DNA of 64,000 bases from NCBI GenBank assembly GCA_009841225.1, contig VXMF01000005.1:1-64000 (forward strand), written 5' to 3'. Shown piece by piece: positions 1 through 8,566 of the stretch (the stretch's first letter is position 1; every line of letters begins with the position of its first letter). Both the position numbers and the translations under genes were made by a program. Under the pieces are notes generated by a model that saw only the letters and a program-made list of their open reading frames with translations, was not told the origin of the DNA and made no database searches. The stretch comes from Terriglobia bacterium (GTDB lineage: Bacteria > Acidobacteriota > Terriglobia > Bryobacterales > UBA6623).

Positions 1-144
1 GGTCGGCAACGTTTGGCACAATTACACGTGCGCGCGACGCGCGCGTCATCCAGTTCGGCTTTAACAGGATCTTGTCGCCGGCGGCGCCGCCGCGGCGCCG
101 GGCGGGGCGGGGCGCCGCGAGGACATGACAGTGGAGAGGCTCGC

Positions 145-2112
145 ATGACAATCCGAAGAACGATTGCGAAGCTGAGCATGGCCCGGTCGGCAAAGCGACT
201 GTCGCCGGCAGCGGCCCTGGCGCTGGCGGCTTCGCTCGGGGCCGCGCCTGACGCCGGCCAGAAATTGTCGCCCGAAGCGGCCGCGCGGGCCGACCAAGCC
301 CACCGGACGTTCGAGCAACCAGCGCCGCAAGCGTCCGAAATCGCCGAATCGGTGACAGCGCAGGCCGGTTCGCTGCGACCAGTGGCCGCAGCGCCGAGCG
401 CCGTGCCGCGGCGGAACTTCATCGACGAGGCGATCTTCGCCAAGATCGAGCGCGATGGCGTGCCGCACGCCGGGCTTGCACCGGACGGCGAGTTCCTACG
501 CCGCGCCTACCTCGACCTAGTGGGCCGCATCCCCACGCTCGAGGAGGTGCTCGCCTTCGAGGCGGACCCGAGTCCGAACAAGCGCGACCGCCTGATCGAC
601 GAGCTGATTGACAGCGAGGAGTTCGTGGAGCGCTGGGCTTACTACTTCGAGGATCTCTTCCGGGCCGGCCAGCGCATGGGCTACGGCAAGAACCTGTTCC
701 GCTTCTGGGTCCACGAATGGCTGACTCTGGACCGCTCCTACGCCGATGTCGTCACCGACCTGTTGACGCAAGGGGGCAAGAGCAGCCACACCTCGCCGGG
801 AGCGCTCTACTTCGCGCGCGACTTCGTCAAGGCCAAGGACGACCCCGACGAGCCGGACGCCCACGACCTGGTCAACCGGGCGGACTCGATCGACGAGTTC
901 ACGATCACGTACGGCAAGGCGCTGCTGGGCCTGAACCTGGGCTGCGTTTCGTGCCACGACGGCGCCAATCACCTCGAGCAGGTCAACCTCTACCTGACCG
1001 GCCTGACGCGCGAGGACTTCTTCCGCCAAGCCGCCTTTTTCGGCAAGACGCGCATGATCATGAACTGGGAGAACGGCTTCCAGGCAAACACCGAGTACAC
1101 GGTGGATGATGTCGAGCCCGGTTATCCCACGCTGAGCGAGAGCATCGTGCGCGTCCCGCGCACAGGGGGCCCGAACCAGCCCAAGTTCGTCCTTAACGGC
1201 GAGCCCGCCCGCCCGGGCGCGTTGCCGCGGGACGAACTGGCGCGCCTGCTGACAGGGCACATCCAATTTGCCCGCGCGAGCGTGAACCGGATCTGGGCGG
1301 AGCTGATGGGCGTCGGCATCGTCGAGCCGCTCGACGGCTTTGACCTAGCCCGCTACTATCCCAGCGACGACATCCCCGACGGCTGGACCGTGCAGCCGAG
1401 CCATCCCTACCTGCTGGACGATCTGGCCAAGGATTTCCAAAGAAGCAATTTCAGCCTCAAGCACTTGGTGCGCACGATCGCGCAATCGAGCGCTTACCAA
1501 CTCTCGTCGCGGTTCGACGGGCAATGGAAGCCCGAGTACGGCCGCTACTTCGCCCGGCGCTACGTCAAGATGCTGAGCCCCGTGCAGCTGCACGATTCCC
1601 TGGTGACGGCCACGGCGGTGCCGGGCGGCTACGGCAGCGGCGACAGCCAGGCCGACATGGCCCGCCAGCTGCTCGACCCGAGCTATGTCGGTTCGGAAGT
1701 GGCCGAGTTCATGCGGGCATTCGGCCAGCAGAGCAGGGATCAGTTCCCGGCCCGCACCCCGGCATCGTCCCTGCAGGCGATGCTGATGATGAACTCGCAG
1801 ATGGTGCTGGACCGCGTCCAGTCCGACGGCGCTGGGAGAGTCGCTGAAATGCTGTCGGACTTGGAGCGCGACAACATCGTGGCAGCCGCCGGCTGGCGCG
1901 CGGCGACCGGTGCGAGCCCGCAGCCTTCCGAGCTGCAAGCCGCGGTGCATCGCGGCCTGACAGAACGGCTCTACTTGGCGACACTTTCGCGACGGCCGCT
2001 CGAAGCCGAGCTCGAGGTCGCCTTGGCGGCCTTGCGGGACGACCCCGCCCAAGGCCTGGAGAACCTGCAATGGGCCTTGGTTAACAAGCCGGAGTTTCTG
2101 TTCAACTACTAG
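145..2112 (+). CDS. DUF1549/DUF1553 (planctomycete-type) protein, exported
   Basis: Protein of 655 residues. The ATG at 145 follows a GGAGAGG ribosome site at 133-139; an in-frame upstream extension lacks sense as a signal and is rejected. A hydrophobic Ala/Leu segment at about residues 19-33 looks like a signal peptide. A DUF1549-like region follows at about 95-300 (FIDEAIF, LRRAYLDLVGRIPT motifs) and a DUF1553-like region at about 370-640 (SVNRIWAELMG, FQRSNFSLKHLVRTI). A CVSCH haem-c-type motif lies at residues 267-271, inside the first region, and there is no separate N-terminal cytochrome domain. The biochemical role of this family is not known; it normally pairs with DUF1501, as here (gap of 29 bases). 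It heads an eight-gene same-strand run. Confidence 0.88.
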   Translation: MTIRRTIAKLSMARSAKRLSPAAALALAASLGAAPDAGQKLSPEAAARADQAHRTFEQPAPQASEIAESVTAQAGSLRPVAAAPSAVPRRNFIDEAIFAKIERDGVPHAGLAPDGEFLRRAYLDLVGRIPTLEEVLAFEADPSPNKRDRLIDELIDSEEFVERWAYYFEDLFRAGQRMGYGKNLFRFWVHEWLTLDRSYADVVTDLLTQGGKSSHTSPGALYFARDFVKAKDDPDEPDAHDLVNRADSIDEFTITYGKALLGLNLGCVSCHDGANHLEQVNLYLTGLTREDFFRQAAFFGKTRMIMNWENGFQANTEYTVDDVEPGYPTLSESIVRVPRTGGPNQPKFVLNGEPARPGALPRDELARLLTGHIQFARASVNRIWAELMGVGIVEPLDGFDLARYYPSDDIPDGWTVQPSHPYLLDDLAKDFQRSNFSLKHLVRTIAQSSAYQLSSRFDGQWKPEYGRYFARRYVKMLSPVQLHDSLVTATAVPGGYGSGDSQADMARQLLDPSYVGSEVAEFMRAFGQQSRDQFPARTPASSLQAMLMMNSQMVLDRVQSDGAGRVAEMLSDLERDNIVAAAGWRAATGASPQPSELQAAVHRGLTERLYLATLSRRPLEAELEVALAALRDDPAQGLENLQWALVNKPEFLFNY

Positions 2113-2141
2113 CCCGGACAGCCCCAGACGGAGATCGAGAC

Positions 2142-3527
2142 ATGCGAACAGTTCGAGATTTGGCGCCGACGCGGCGCGACACCCTGCGGCTCGGCGCGGG
2201 CAGCTTGCTGGGCGGGATCGTCGGCGAGGGCCTCTGGCCGCAACGCGCCCGCGCCGCGGGCCGCACCAATCCGCGCGGCACGGCTCGCTTCGCGATCATC
2301 GTCGAGGCCGCCGGGGCCATCAGCCACGTCGATACGTTCGATTTCAAGGAAGACGCCGGCACGCAGGCCGATTTCGACGTGCGCGAGGTGCGCAAGGGCT
2401 TCTATCTGCCCTACCGGCTCTTCCCGCAACTGTCGGGATTGATGGACCGGGTTTCCGTGGTGCGGACCTTCAAGAGCCACGAAGTCGTCCACTTTCGCGG
2501 CGAGTACTACACCCGTGCCGGACGGCCGCTCAATCCGGCCCAAGCCGAGGAGATCCCTCCTGTCGGCACGGTGGTCGCGGCGGAATTGGACCCACAGCGG
2601 CGCGAGAGCGACACGTTCCCCACCTTCGTGAGTTGCAACCTAGGCAACGTAGCGCTTCCCAGCGGCTTCTTCCATCCGCGCTTCTCCGGGCTCGACATCA
2701 ACGCCGGCAAGGGAGCGGGCAGCGTCACTGCAACGGGCGAGGCATTGGCCATGCTGGAGGAGCGCTTCCGGCTGCTCGGCGACCTCGAGCAGGCCGTGCG
2801 GCGGGACTTCGGCGGCCGCGGTGCTTCCATGAGCGCGTTCCGGTCCTTCCAGGAAGAGGCCTTCCACGTGCTGGGCGACTCGCGCTGGCCGCAGGCACTG
2901 GAGCTTGGCGAAGCGGACAGGGCGCGCTACGGCGATAACAGTGTCGGGCGCGGCTGCCTGCTGGCGCGCAACCTCGTGCTGGCCGATGCCGGCACCCGTT
3001 ATATCCATGTCAAGCACCCCGGCTGGGACCACCACAAGCGCATCTGGGACCACAGCGCCAAGTCGAACCACTACAACCACTGCAACGACTTGGACCGGGC
3101 GATGGCGAATCTGCTGCGGGACCTTGACGCCACCGCTTCGCCGCGCGACCCGGACAAGACGCTACTTGACGAGACGATCGTCGTGGTGCCGACCGAATTC
3201 GGACGCGTGCCAGGCGCCTTGAACCTAGTCGCGGGCCGGCACCACTACAACCAGGTCTACATCGGCCTGTTCGCGGGTGGAGGCGTGCGCGGGGGCCAGC
3301 TGATCGGGCGCACCGATGCAGCGGGCGAGTACGCCGTGGAGAACGGCTGGAAATACGGAATGCAGCCCAAGACCGAGAACATCGTCGCCTCGGTCTACTC
3401 TGCCCTGGGCATCGACTGGCTCAAAGAGGTCACGAACACTCCGTCGAAGCGCGTCTACCGCTACATCGACCAACTGGGAGCAACCGAACCCTGCGTGCCG
3501 GACGAGATCGAGGAACTCTTCGCCTGA
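2142..3527 (+). CDS. DUF1501 family protein, Tat-exported
   Basis: Protein of 461 residues. The N-terminus carries a twin-arginine signal (TRRDTLRLGAGSLLGG, residues 10-25) ending near an Ala-rich cleavage region, so export in folded form is likely. The body matches the DUF1501 family, an alkaline-phosphatase/sulfatase-like fold of unknown substrate, with the late motif VVVPTEFGRVP and conserved His residues in HPGWDHHK. DUF1501 proteins are usually encoded beside DUF1553 proteins, and the partner lies immediately upstream. The stop codon overlaps the start of the next gene (TGATG at 3525-3529), which suggests translational coupling. Confidence 0.88.
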   Translation: MRTVRDLAPTRRDTLRLGAGSLLGGIVGEGLWPQRARAAGRTNPRGTARFAIIVEAAGAISHVDTFDFKEDAGTQADFDVREVRKGFYLPYRLFPQLSGLMDRVSVVRTFKSHEVVHFRGEYYTRAGRPLNPAQAEEIPPVGTVVAAELDPQRRESDTFPTFVSCNLGNVALPSGFFHPRFSGLDINAGKGAGSVTATGEALAMLEERFRLLGDLEQAVRRDFGGRGASMSAFRSFQEEAFHVLGDSRWPQALELGEADRARYGDNSVGRGCLLARNLVLADAGTRYIHVKHPGWDHHKRIWDHSAKSNHYNHCNDLDRAMANLLRDLDATASPRDPDKTLLDETIVVVPTEFGRVPGALNLVAGRHHYNQVYIGLFAGGGVRGGQLIGRTDAAGEYAVENGWKYGMQPKTENIVASVYSALGIDWLKEVTNTPSKRVYRYIDQLGATEPCVPDEIEELFA

Positions 3528-4336
3528 TGTATCTGAGCCGATGCGCCGCGCTCTCGATTGCCGTGCTGGCCGTCGGAGGCGCCGTCGCACAGTCGAGTAA
3601 CGGCTCGGCACAGGCCTCGCAGACCGCCCCGGAGGGCATGGTCGAGATCGCGGCCGGCGAGTTCAGCATGGGCCGCAGCGAGCTGAACTCGGACGATGAA
3701 TCGGGAATGCGCCCACGCATCCTGCTGGACGACATCCCCGCGCACCAAGTGCGCTTGGATGCCTTCTGGATGGACGCGACCGAGGTCACGCATCGCGCGT
3801 ATGCAGAGTTCGTGACGGAGGCGGGCAGGCGGGCGCCCTACCACTGGCTGGACGGGAAGATGCCCGAGGCGCTCGCTGACGTCCCGGTTTACAACGTCGA
3901 CTGGGATGACGCCCAAGCCTTCTGCGCATGGAAGGGCAAGCGCCTGCCGACCGAAGCCGAGTGGGAACGCGCCGCCCGCGGCGGCCTCGAGGAAGCCAGC
4001 TACCCGTGGGGCGAAGACAAGCCGGACCGCAAGCAAGCGCGCTTCGGCACGCCGCTTGGGCCAGGCGCGGTCGGGCAGCACCCCCCCAACGCGTTCGGAC
4101 TGCACGACATGGCCGGAAACGTGGCCGAATGGTGCCATGACTGGTTCGAGCGAACCTACTACGAGTCGAGCCCTGCCGCGAACCCGCAGGGGCCCGCCGA
4201 AGGGATGTACCGCATCGTGCGCGGCGGCGCATGGTCTAACGGCCCCAATCGACTCACCGTATTCTTTCGCAACTGGGTCAGGCCCAACCAGCGCACGCCG
4301 AACTTGGGATTCCGTTGCGTGCAAGACATTCCCTGA
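3527..4336 (+). CDS. SUMF1/formylglycine-generating-enzyme fold protein, probably non-catalytic
   Basis: Protein of 269 residues with an N-terminal signal peptide (residues 1-21, ending AVA-Q). The body is a complete SUMF1/FGE-sulfatase domain, with the hallmarks MVEIAAGEFSMG, RLPTEAEWERAARGG, WGED, GLHDMAGNVAEWCHDW and VRGGAWSNG near the C-terminus. True formylglycine-generating enzymes keep two active-site cysteines after the RGGSW motif; here that stretch reads RGGAWSNGPNRLTVFFRN without cysteine. It is therefore unlikely to activate sulfatases and more likely a binding or structural module. Start and stop overlap both neighbours (TGATG), so it is co-translated with DUF1501 upstream and the dehydratase downstream. 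Confidence 0.85.
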   Translation: MYLSRCAALSIAVLAVGGAVAQSSNGSAQASQTAPEGMVEIAAGEFSMGRSELNSDDESGMRPRILLDDIPAHQVRLDAFWMDATEVTHRAYAEFVTEAGRRAPYHWLDGKMPEALADVPVYNVDWDDAQAFCAWKGKRLPTEAEWERAARGGLEEASYPWGEDKPDRKQARFGTPLGPGAVGQHPPNAFGLHDMAGNVAEWCHDWFERTYYESSPAANPQGPAEGMYRIVRGGAWSNGPNRLTVFFRNWVRPNQRTPNLGFRCVQDIP

Positions 4337-5640
4337 TGGCGGCGCACAGCTCCAGCCGTGGCTCCCGCAGAGGCTTCTTTAAGGGCTCGCTCGGACTGGC
4401 CGCATCCGCTGCGCTCTCCAACCGACTCTTCGCGAGCGGCAACGGACCGCTGAGCATTGACAGCGTCGAACCTGTGGTCATCCGCTCGCCGCGAGGCGAG
4501 AAGCCGCCGGAGTGGTACATCGAGATGCCTCCGGTCGGGCACGCGACCGGAGGTGCGGGGCTCTGGAACCGCCTGGACCACGCCTCGCCCAGCCGATTTC
4601 GTGGCGCGACCCAAGCAACGCTGGTCAAGATCACGACCAAAGACGGCCTGGTCGGCTGGGGCGAGTGTCACGCGCCCGCGGCGCCGCGCGTGCATGCGGC
4701 CGTCATCAGCGACCTGCTCGCGCCGATTCTGATCGGGCAGGATGCCCGGCAAGTCGAGCCGCTGTGGGAAAAGCTCTACTCCAGCCAGCGCTTGCGCGGA
4801 TACGCGACCGGCTTCTACACCGAATCCATCGCGGGCGTGGACCTAGCCCTGTGGGACCTGCTCGGCAAGTATCTCGGCCAGCCGCTATACCGCATCCTCG
4901 GCGGCAAGTACCGGGATGCGGTCCCAACCTACGCGGGCATCGGCGGGAGCACGCCCGAGGCCCTGGCTGCGAGCGCTCGCCAGCAGCTCGATCGCGGCTT
5001 CGCGGCGGTGAAGATGGGGCTGAGCAAGGGGCCTGGCACTGCCAGCGTGGAACGCGTCGAGGCCGTCTCGCGCGCCATCGGCGACAAGGGCCAGCTGCTC
5101 GTCGATTCGCTCGGGGCCTACAAGGTCCACGAGGCCCGAGCGGTCGGGGAGCGGCTGGATGCCCTGCCCAACATCGGCTGGTGGGAAGATGCGCTGCTGC
5201 CGGAGGACATCGCCGGCTACAGCGAACTCAAGGCGGCGCTGAAGACACCGCTATGCGCCGGCGAGACCTTCTCGAACCGCTACCAGTTTCGGGATCTGTT
5301 CGCGGCACGCGCCGTGGATATGGTGAATCCGGATCTCTGCCGCGCCGGCGGCGTCACCGAATGCCGCAGGATCGCCATCTTGGCAGATCTGCACGGAGTG
5401 CTGTTTTCTCCGCACATCAGCACCGGAACAGCCCTGTATTGGGCCGCGTCCGCGCATCTGGCGGCGCACCTGCCGAACACCGTGATCATGGAGGGCGGCA
5501 CGTTGCTGGATCGCCCTTTCGGCAATGCAATCCTGCGCGAGCCCCTGGCAGCTCGACCGGGCGCGGCCATGGTACCCGAAAGAGCCGGAATCGGGGCCGA
5601 ATTCGACGAAGAAGCCCTGGCGGCCTACCGGGTGGCATGA
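4336..5640 (+). CDS. Enolase-superfamily (mandelate racemase/muconate lactonizing type) sugar-acid dehydratase with Tat signal
   Basis: Protein of 434 residues from the ATG at 4336, which overlaps the previous stop; an in-frame ATG 21 bases upstream lies inside the preceding gene. Residues about 9-30 hold a textbook twin-arginine motif (SRRGFFK) and a hydrophobic core, so the enzyme should be exported folded. The C-terminal barrel has the superfamily residues: a catalytic Lys in AVKMG, metal ligands in LLVDS, WWED and CAGE, and the Asp-His pair in NPDLCRAGG and FSPHISTG. Members of this family dehydrate or racemise acid sugars such as galactonate, glucarate or fuconate; the substrate cannot be read from sequence alone. 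The MFS transporter follows with an ATGA overlap. Confidence 0.87.
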   Translation: MAAHSSSRGSRRGFFKGSLGLAASAALSNRLFASGNGPLSIDSVEPVVIRSPRGEKPPEWYIEMPPVGHATGGAGLWNRLDHASPSRFRGATQATLVKITTKDGLVGWGECHAPAAPRVHAAVISDLLAPILIGQDARQVEPLWEKLYSSQRLRGYATGFYTESIAGVDLALWDLLGKYLGQPLYRILGGKYRDAVPTYAGIGGSTPEALAASARQQLDRGFAAVKMGLSKGPGTASVERVEAVSRAIGDKGQLLVDSLGAYKVHEARAVGERLDALPNIGWWEDALLPEDIAGYSELKAALKTPLCAGETFSNRYQFRDLFAARAVDMVNPDLCRAGGVTECRRIAILADLHGVLFSPHISTGTALYWAASAHLAAHLPNTVIMEGGTLLDRPFGNAILREPLAARPGAAMVPERAGIGAEFDEEALAAYRVA

Positions 5641-6902
5641 ACATGGCCGCGCGGCTCATCCCGAATATCCGCTGGCGCATCGCGGCCCTGTTGTTCGCCG
5701 CCACCGTCATTAACTACATCGACCGCCAAACGCTGTCAGTACTGGCATCGGAAATCACCTCCGATCTAGGGCTCGACGATATCGAGTACTCGCAAGTCGT
5801 GCAGGCGTTCCTGATCTGCTATGCGGGGATGTACATAGTCTGGGGCCGGATTATCGACCGCTGGGGCACGCGCGCGGCCCTCGCGACATCGATGGTCTGG
5901 TGGTCGCTCGCCAACGCCGCACACGCTTTGACCCGCAACGCCCTCGGGTTGGGCATCTGCCGAGCGCTGCTGGGCATGGGGGAGTCGGGCAACTTCCTGG
6001 CGGCCGAGAAGGCCATTTCGGAGTGGTTCCCTCCCCGCGAGCGCGGCTTTGCGAACGGATTGGTCAACGCGGCCGCGTCCACGGGCGCGATCCTAGCCCC
6101 GCCGCTGATCGTGCTGATCTTCACCCTGTGGGGCTGGCGCATCGCGTTCGTAGTCACCGGCCTGGTTGGATTTATCTGGCTGGCGGTCTGGCTCCGCTGG
6201 TATTGGATTCCGAGCCGACACGCGCGCGTCACGCAGGAGGAGCGTGCACTGCTCGAGTCCAGCGACAGCCCGCAGCACCGCCCCCGGATCCCTTGGGTCT
6301 CGCTGTTCGGCTTCCGGCAGACGTGGGCGCTGTTCGGTGCCAGATTGTTGGCCGATCCGGTCTGGTGGTTCTATCTGTTTTGGCTGCCAAAGTATCTCAG
6401 CGACGAACGCGGGTTCAGCATCGTGGCGATCGGCCTGACCACTTGGGTCCCCTTCCTCACGGCCGATCTCGGGGCCCTTGCCGGCGGGTGGCTGTCCGGG
6501 AGACTCATCAGCCGCGGCATGGTACCGGTGCGGGCCCGCAAATGGGTCATGCTGCCAGCTGCCGCGATCATGCCGCTGAGCCTGATCGTGCCCGGCAGCG
6601 ATTCCGCAGCGGTCGCGGTCGCGGCAATTTGCATGGTTACGTTCGCGCACATGGCGTGGAAGACCAACCTGATGACCATGACGAACGACATCTATCCCAC
6701 CGCGGTCGTCGGCTCGGCCGCGGGCATCGTGGGCCTCGGCAGTTCCCTCGGCGGAGTGATCTTCACCGGCATTACCGGCTTCGTCGTGGAGAACTACTCC
6801 TACGGCATGATATTTTTCGTGATGGGATTCATGCATCCAGTGGCCCTCGCAGTCCTGCACGTCCTGACTCCGCACGGAATCGAGAAGGAGGCCGCCAAAT
6901 GA
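5637..6902 (+). CDS. MFS transporter, ACS (hexuronate/organic anion) type
   Basis: Protein of 421 residues with about 12 hydrophobic segments. The opening RWRIAALLFAATVINYIDRQTLSVLA is typical of the anion:cation symporter branch that includes ExuT and GudP. The loop motif GRIIDRWGTR matches the MFS signature between helices 2 and 3, and GESGNFLAAEKAISEWFPPRERGFANG is the characteristic helix 4-5 region of this branch. The chosen ATG overlaps the previous stop (ATGA at 5637-5640); an ATG two codons later (5643) is equally possible. Its place between two sugar-acid enzymes and a GntR regulator suggests import of a sugar acid such as a hexuronate or aldonate. Confidence 0.88.
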   Translation: MNMAARLIPNIRWRIAALLFAATVINYIDRQTLSVLASEITSDLGLDDIEYSQVVQAFLICYAGMYIVWGRIIDRWGTRAALATSMVWWSLANAAHALTRNALGLGICRALLGMGESGNFLAAEKAISEWFPPRERGFANGLVNAAASTGAILAPPLIVLIFTLWGWRIAFVVTGLVGFIWLAVWLRWYWIPSRHARVTQEERALLESSDSPQHRPRIPWVSLFGFRQTWALFGARLLADPVWWFYLFWLPKYLSDERGFSIVAIGLTTWVPFLTADLGALAGGWLSGRLISRGMVPVRARKWVMLPAAAIMPLSLIVPGSDSAAVAVAAICMVTFAHMAWKTNLMTMTNDIYPTAVVGSAAGIVGLGSSLGGVIFTGITGFVVENYSYGMIFFVMGFMHPVALAVLHVLTPHGIEKEAAK

Positions 6903-7657
6903 GCGAGCCACGTGACCGGACAGCGCCTGCTGCGACCAACGGCTCGCCGCCGAACGGGCTGCAGCCAGCACCGCGCCAGAGAATCTCCGACTACGTTTAC
7001 GAGGAGGTGCTCAGGGCAATCCTCGACGAGCGTTTCCGTCCGGGCGAACGCCTCTCTATCCCGGATCTTGCGAACGAGATGGACGTGAGCCAGATGCCGG
7101 TGCGCCAAGCGATGGACCGGCTCGCCGAGGAAGGCTTGGTCGAGGTGCGCCCGCGCAGCGGGACATTTGTCGCCGAACCCGAAGAGCGCGACATCGCCGA
7201 CACGTTCGACCTGCGCCGAGCGCTCGACGGCTTGGCGGCGGAGACCGCCGTGCTCCACGTGACCGACAAGGACATCACCTACCTCGACGCAACGGTCGAC
7301 CGCATGGACGAATACGCGGCGGCGGGAAACGCCGGCATGCAGGATCACGACCGCCTGAACTGGGAATTCCACCTGTTCATCGTGCGGCTGGCTGGCAACG
7401 AAAAGCTGTACGAGATGTACCAACAGCTGAATGCTCACCTGAAGATCGCCAGCATCCACGTTTCGAACCACGATTGGGCGGACAGGGTTCCCCTAGCCCA
7501 GCGCGAGCATCGCGAGATGGTCCGGGCGCTGGCGCGGCGCGACGCCAACTCCCTCGCAATGGTGCTGGCCACGCATGTCGAGCGGGCGAAGAACGCTCTG
7601 ATTTCCGATATCCGCGCCGTGCGCTCGCGCTCCACGGATACCGCCAAGAGTACCTAG
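6899..7657 (+). CDS. GntR-family regulator, FadR subfamily (FCD domain)
   Basis: Protein of 252 residues. After a Pro-rich lead of about 25 residues there is a winged-helix GntR domain (about 28-95, with LSIPDLANEMDVSQMPVRQAMDRLAEEGLVEVRPRSGTFV), then an all-helical FCD ligand-binding domain (about 105-240). The FCD metal ligands appear as NWEFH, EHREM and THVERA. FCD regulators often sense acidic sugars or organic acids bound through a metal ion, so the neighbouring dehydratases and transporter are plausible targets and their substrate the likely effector. The ATG overlaps the transporter stop (ATGA). No clear operator was identified. Confidence 0.9.
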   Translation: MSEPRDRTAPAATNGSPPNGLQPAPRQRISDYVYEEVLRAILDERFRPGERLSIPDLANEMDVSQMPVRQAMDRLAEEGLVEVRPRSGTFVAEPEERDIADTFDLRRALDGLAAETAVLHVTDKDITYLDATVDRMDEYAAAGNAGMQDHDRLNWEFHLFIVRLAGNEKLYEMYQQLNAHLKIASIHVSNHDWADRVPLAQREHREMVRALARRDANSLAMVLATHVERAKNALISDIRAVRSRSTDTAKST

Positions 7658-7667
7658 GCCAATCTCC

Positions 7668-8561
7668 ATGCAGGCATCATTCAGCGGCGTGTTCCCGATC
7701 CTAGCCACCCCCTTTGCGGACGATGGCGAGATTGACGTGGCCAGCCAGCTGCGCTTGGTGGATCACCTCTTGGAGCAAGGGGTGCATGGCCTGGGTGCGT
7801 TTGGCAACGCCGGGGAAGGCTATGCACTGCGGCCCGAAGAGAGGGCGTCCCTGCTGGACGAGATCGTGCGCCATGTGGACGGGCGCGCGCCCGTGATCGT
7901 CGGAGTCGGTACAACCGGCACGGCCTCGGCCGTGCAAACCTGCCAGCAGGCGGAAGCGCAGGGTGCGCAGGGATTGATGGTGCTGCCGCCCTTCTACGTC
8001 AAGCCGGATGCCGATGGCCTGCGCTTCTTCTATGCCTCGATCAGCGATGCGGTCAGCATCCCGATCATGGTCCAAGACGCCCCCCTGCTCTCCCAAGTGG
8101 CCATGCCCCCTCCGCTGTTGGCGAGGATGGCGAGGGAGATTGAGCATGTCGAATATGTCAAAGTCGAAGCTCCACCGACCGCGCCCAAGATCAGCCGAAC
8201 AATGGAGTCCGCCAATGGCGCACTCACGCTATTTGGCGGTCTCAACGGGCAGTTCATGATCGAGGAGTGCCAGCGCGGCTCGCGAGGCATCATGCCCGCG
8301 AGCGACATGGCTGCCGTGTATGTCGCGATCTGGAACGCCTTGCAGGGCGGCGACTTGGCGAGCGCGTGGGACGCATTCACGCGGGCGCTGCCGCTCATTC
8401 GCTACGAACTTCAGCCTGGCTTGGGTGTGTCGGCCATCAAGCACAACCTCGTCTCCGAGGGCGTCATTCAATCGGCCTTCGTGCGGCACCCCGGCCGCTC
8501 GCTCGACGCGGCGGGCAAGCGGGAACTCGAGCAACTGCGCTCGCTGGTCTGGCCCGTTTGA
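7668..8561 (+). CDS. DapA-family (DHDPS/NAL) aldolase or dehydratase, likely for a 2-keto-3-deoxy sugar acid
   Basis: Protein of 297 residues covering a full TIM-barrel of the dihydrodipicolinate synthase/N-acetylneuraminate lyase family. The Schiff-base lysine is Lys165 in EYVKVEA. The position of the usual catalytic tyrosine (E. coli DHDPS Tyr133) reads IMVQDAP, with glutamine or aspartate in place of Tyr, and the TTGE loop is replaced by GNAGEG. This argues against lysine biosynthesis and for a sugar-acid aldolase or dehydratase acting on the product of the enolase-superfamily dehydratases. It starts 10 bases after the regulator, on the same strand. Confidence 0.86.
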   Translation: MQASFSGVFPILATPFADDGEIDVASQLRLVDHLLEQGVHGLGAFGNAGEGYALRPEERASLLDEIVRHVDGRAPVIVGVGTTGTASAVQTCQQAEAQGAQGLMVLPPFYVKPDADGLRFFYASISDAVSIPIMVQDAPLLSQVAMPPPLLARMAREIEHVEYVKVEAPPTAPKISRTMESANGALTLFGGLNGQFMIEECQRGSRGIMPASDMAAVYVAIWNALQGGDLASAWDAFTRALPLIRYELQPGLGVSAIKHNLVSEGVIQSAFVRHPGRSLDAAGKRELEQLRSLVWPV

Positions 8562-8566
8562 GCCCC

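Noticed and set aside
13..35. TTTGGCAC half of a sigma54-type promoter near the window start
   Set aside because: The -12 TTGC part is absent at the required spacing, so only half of the site matches.
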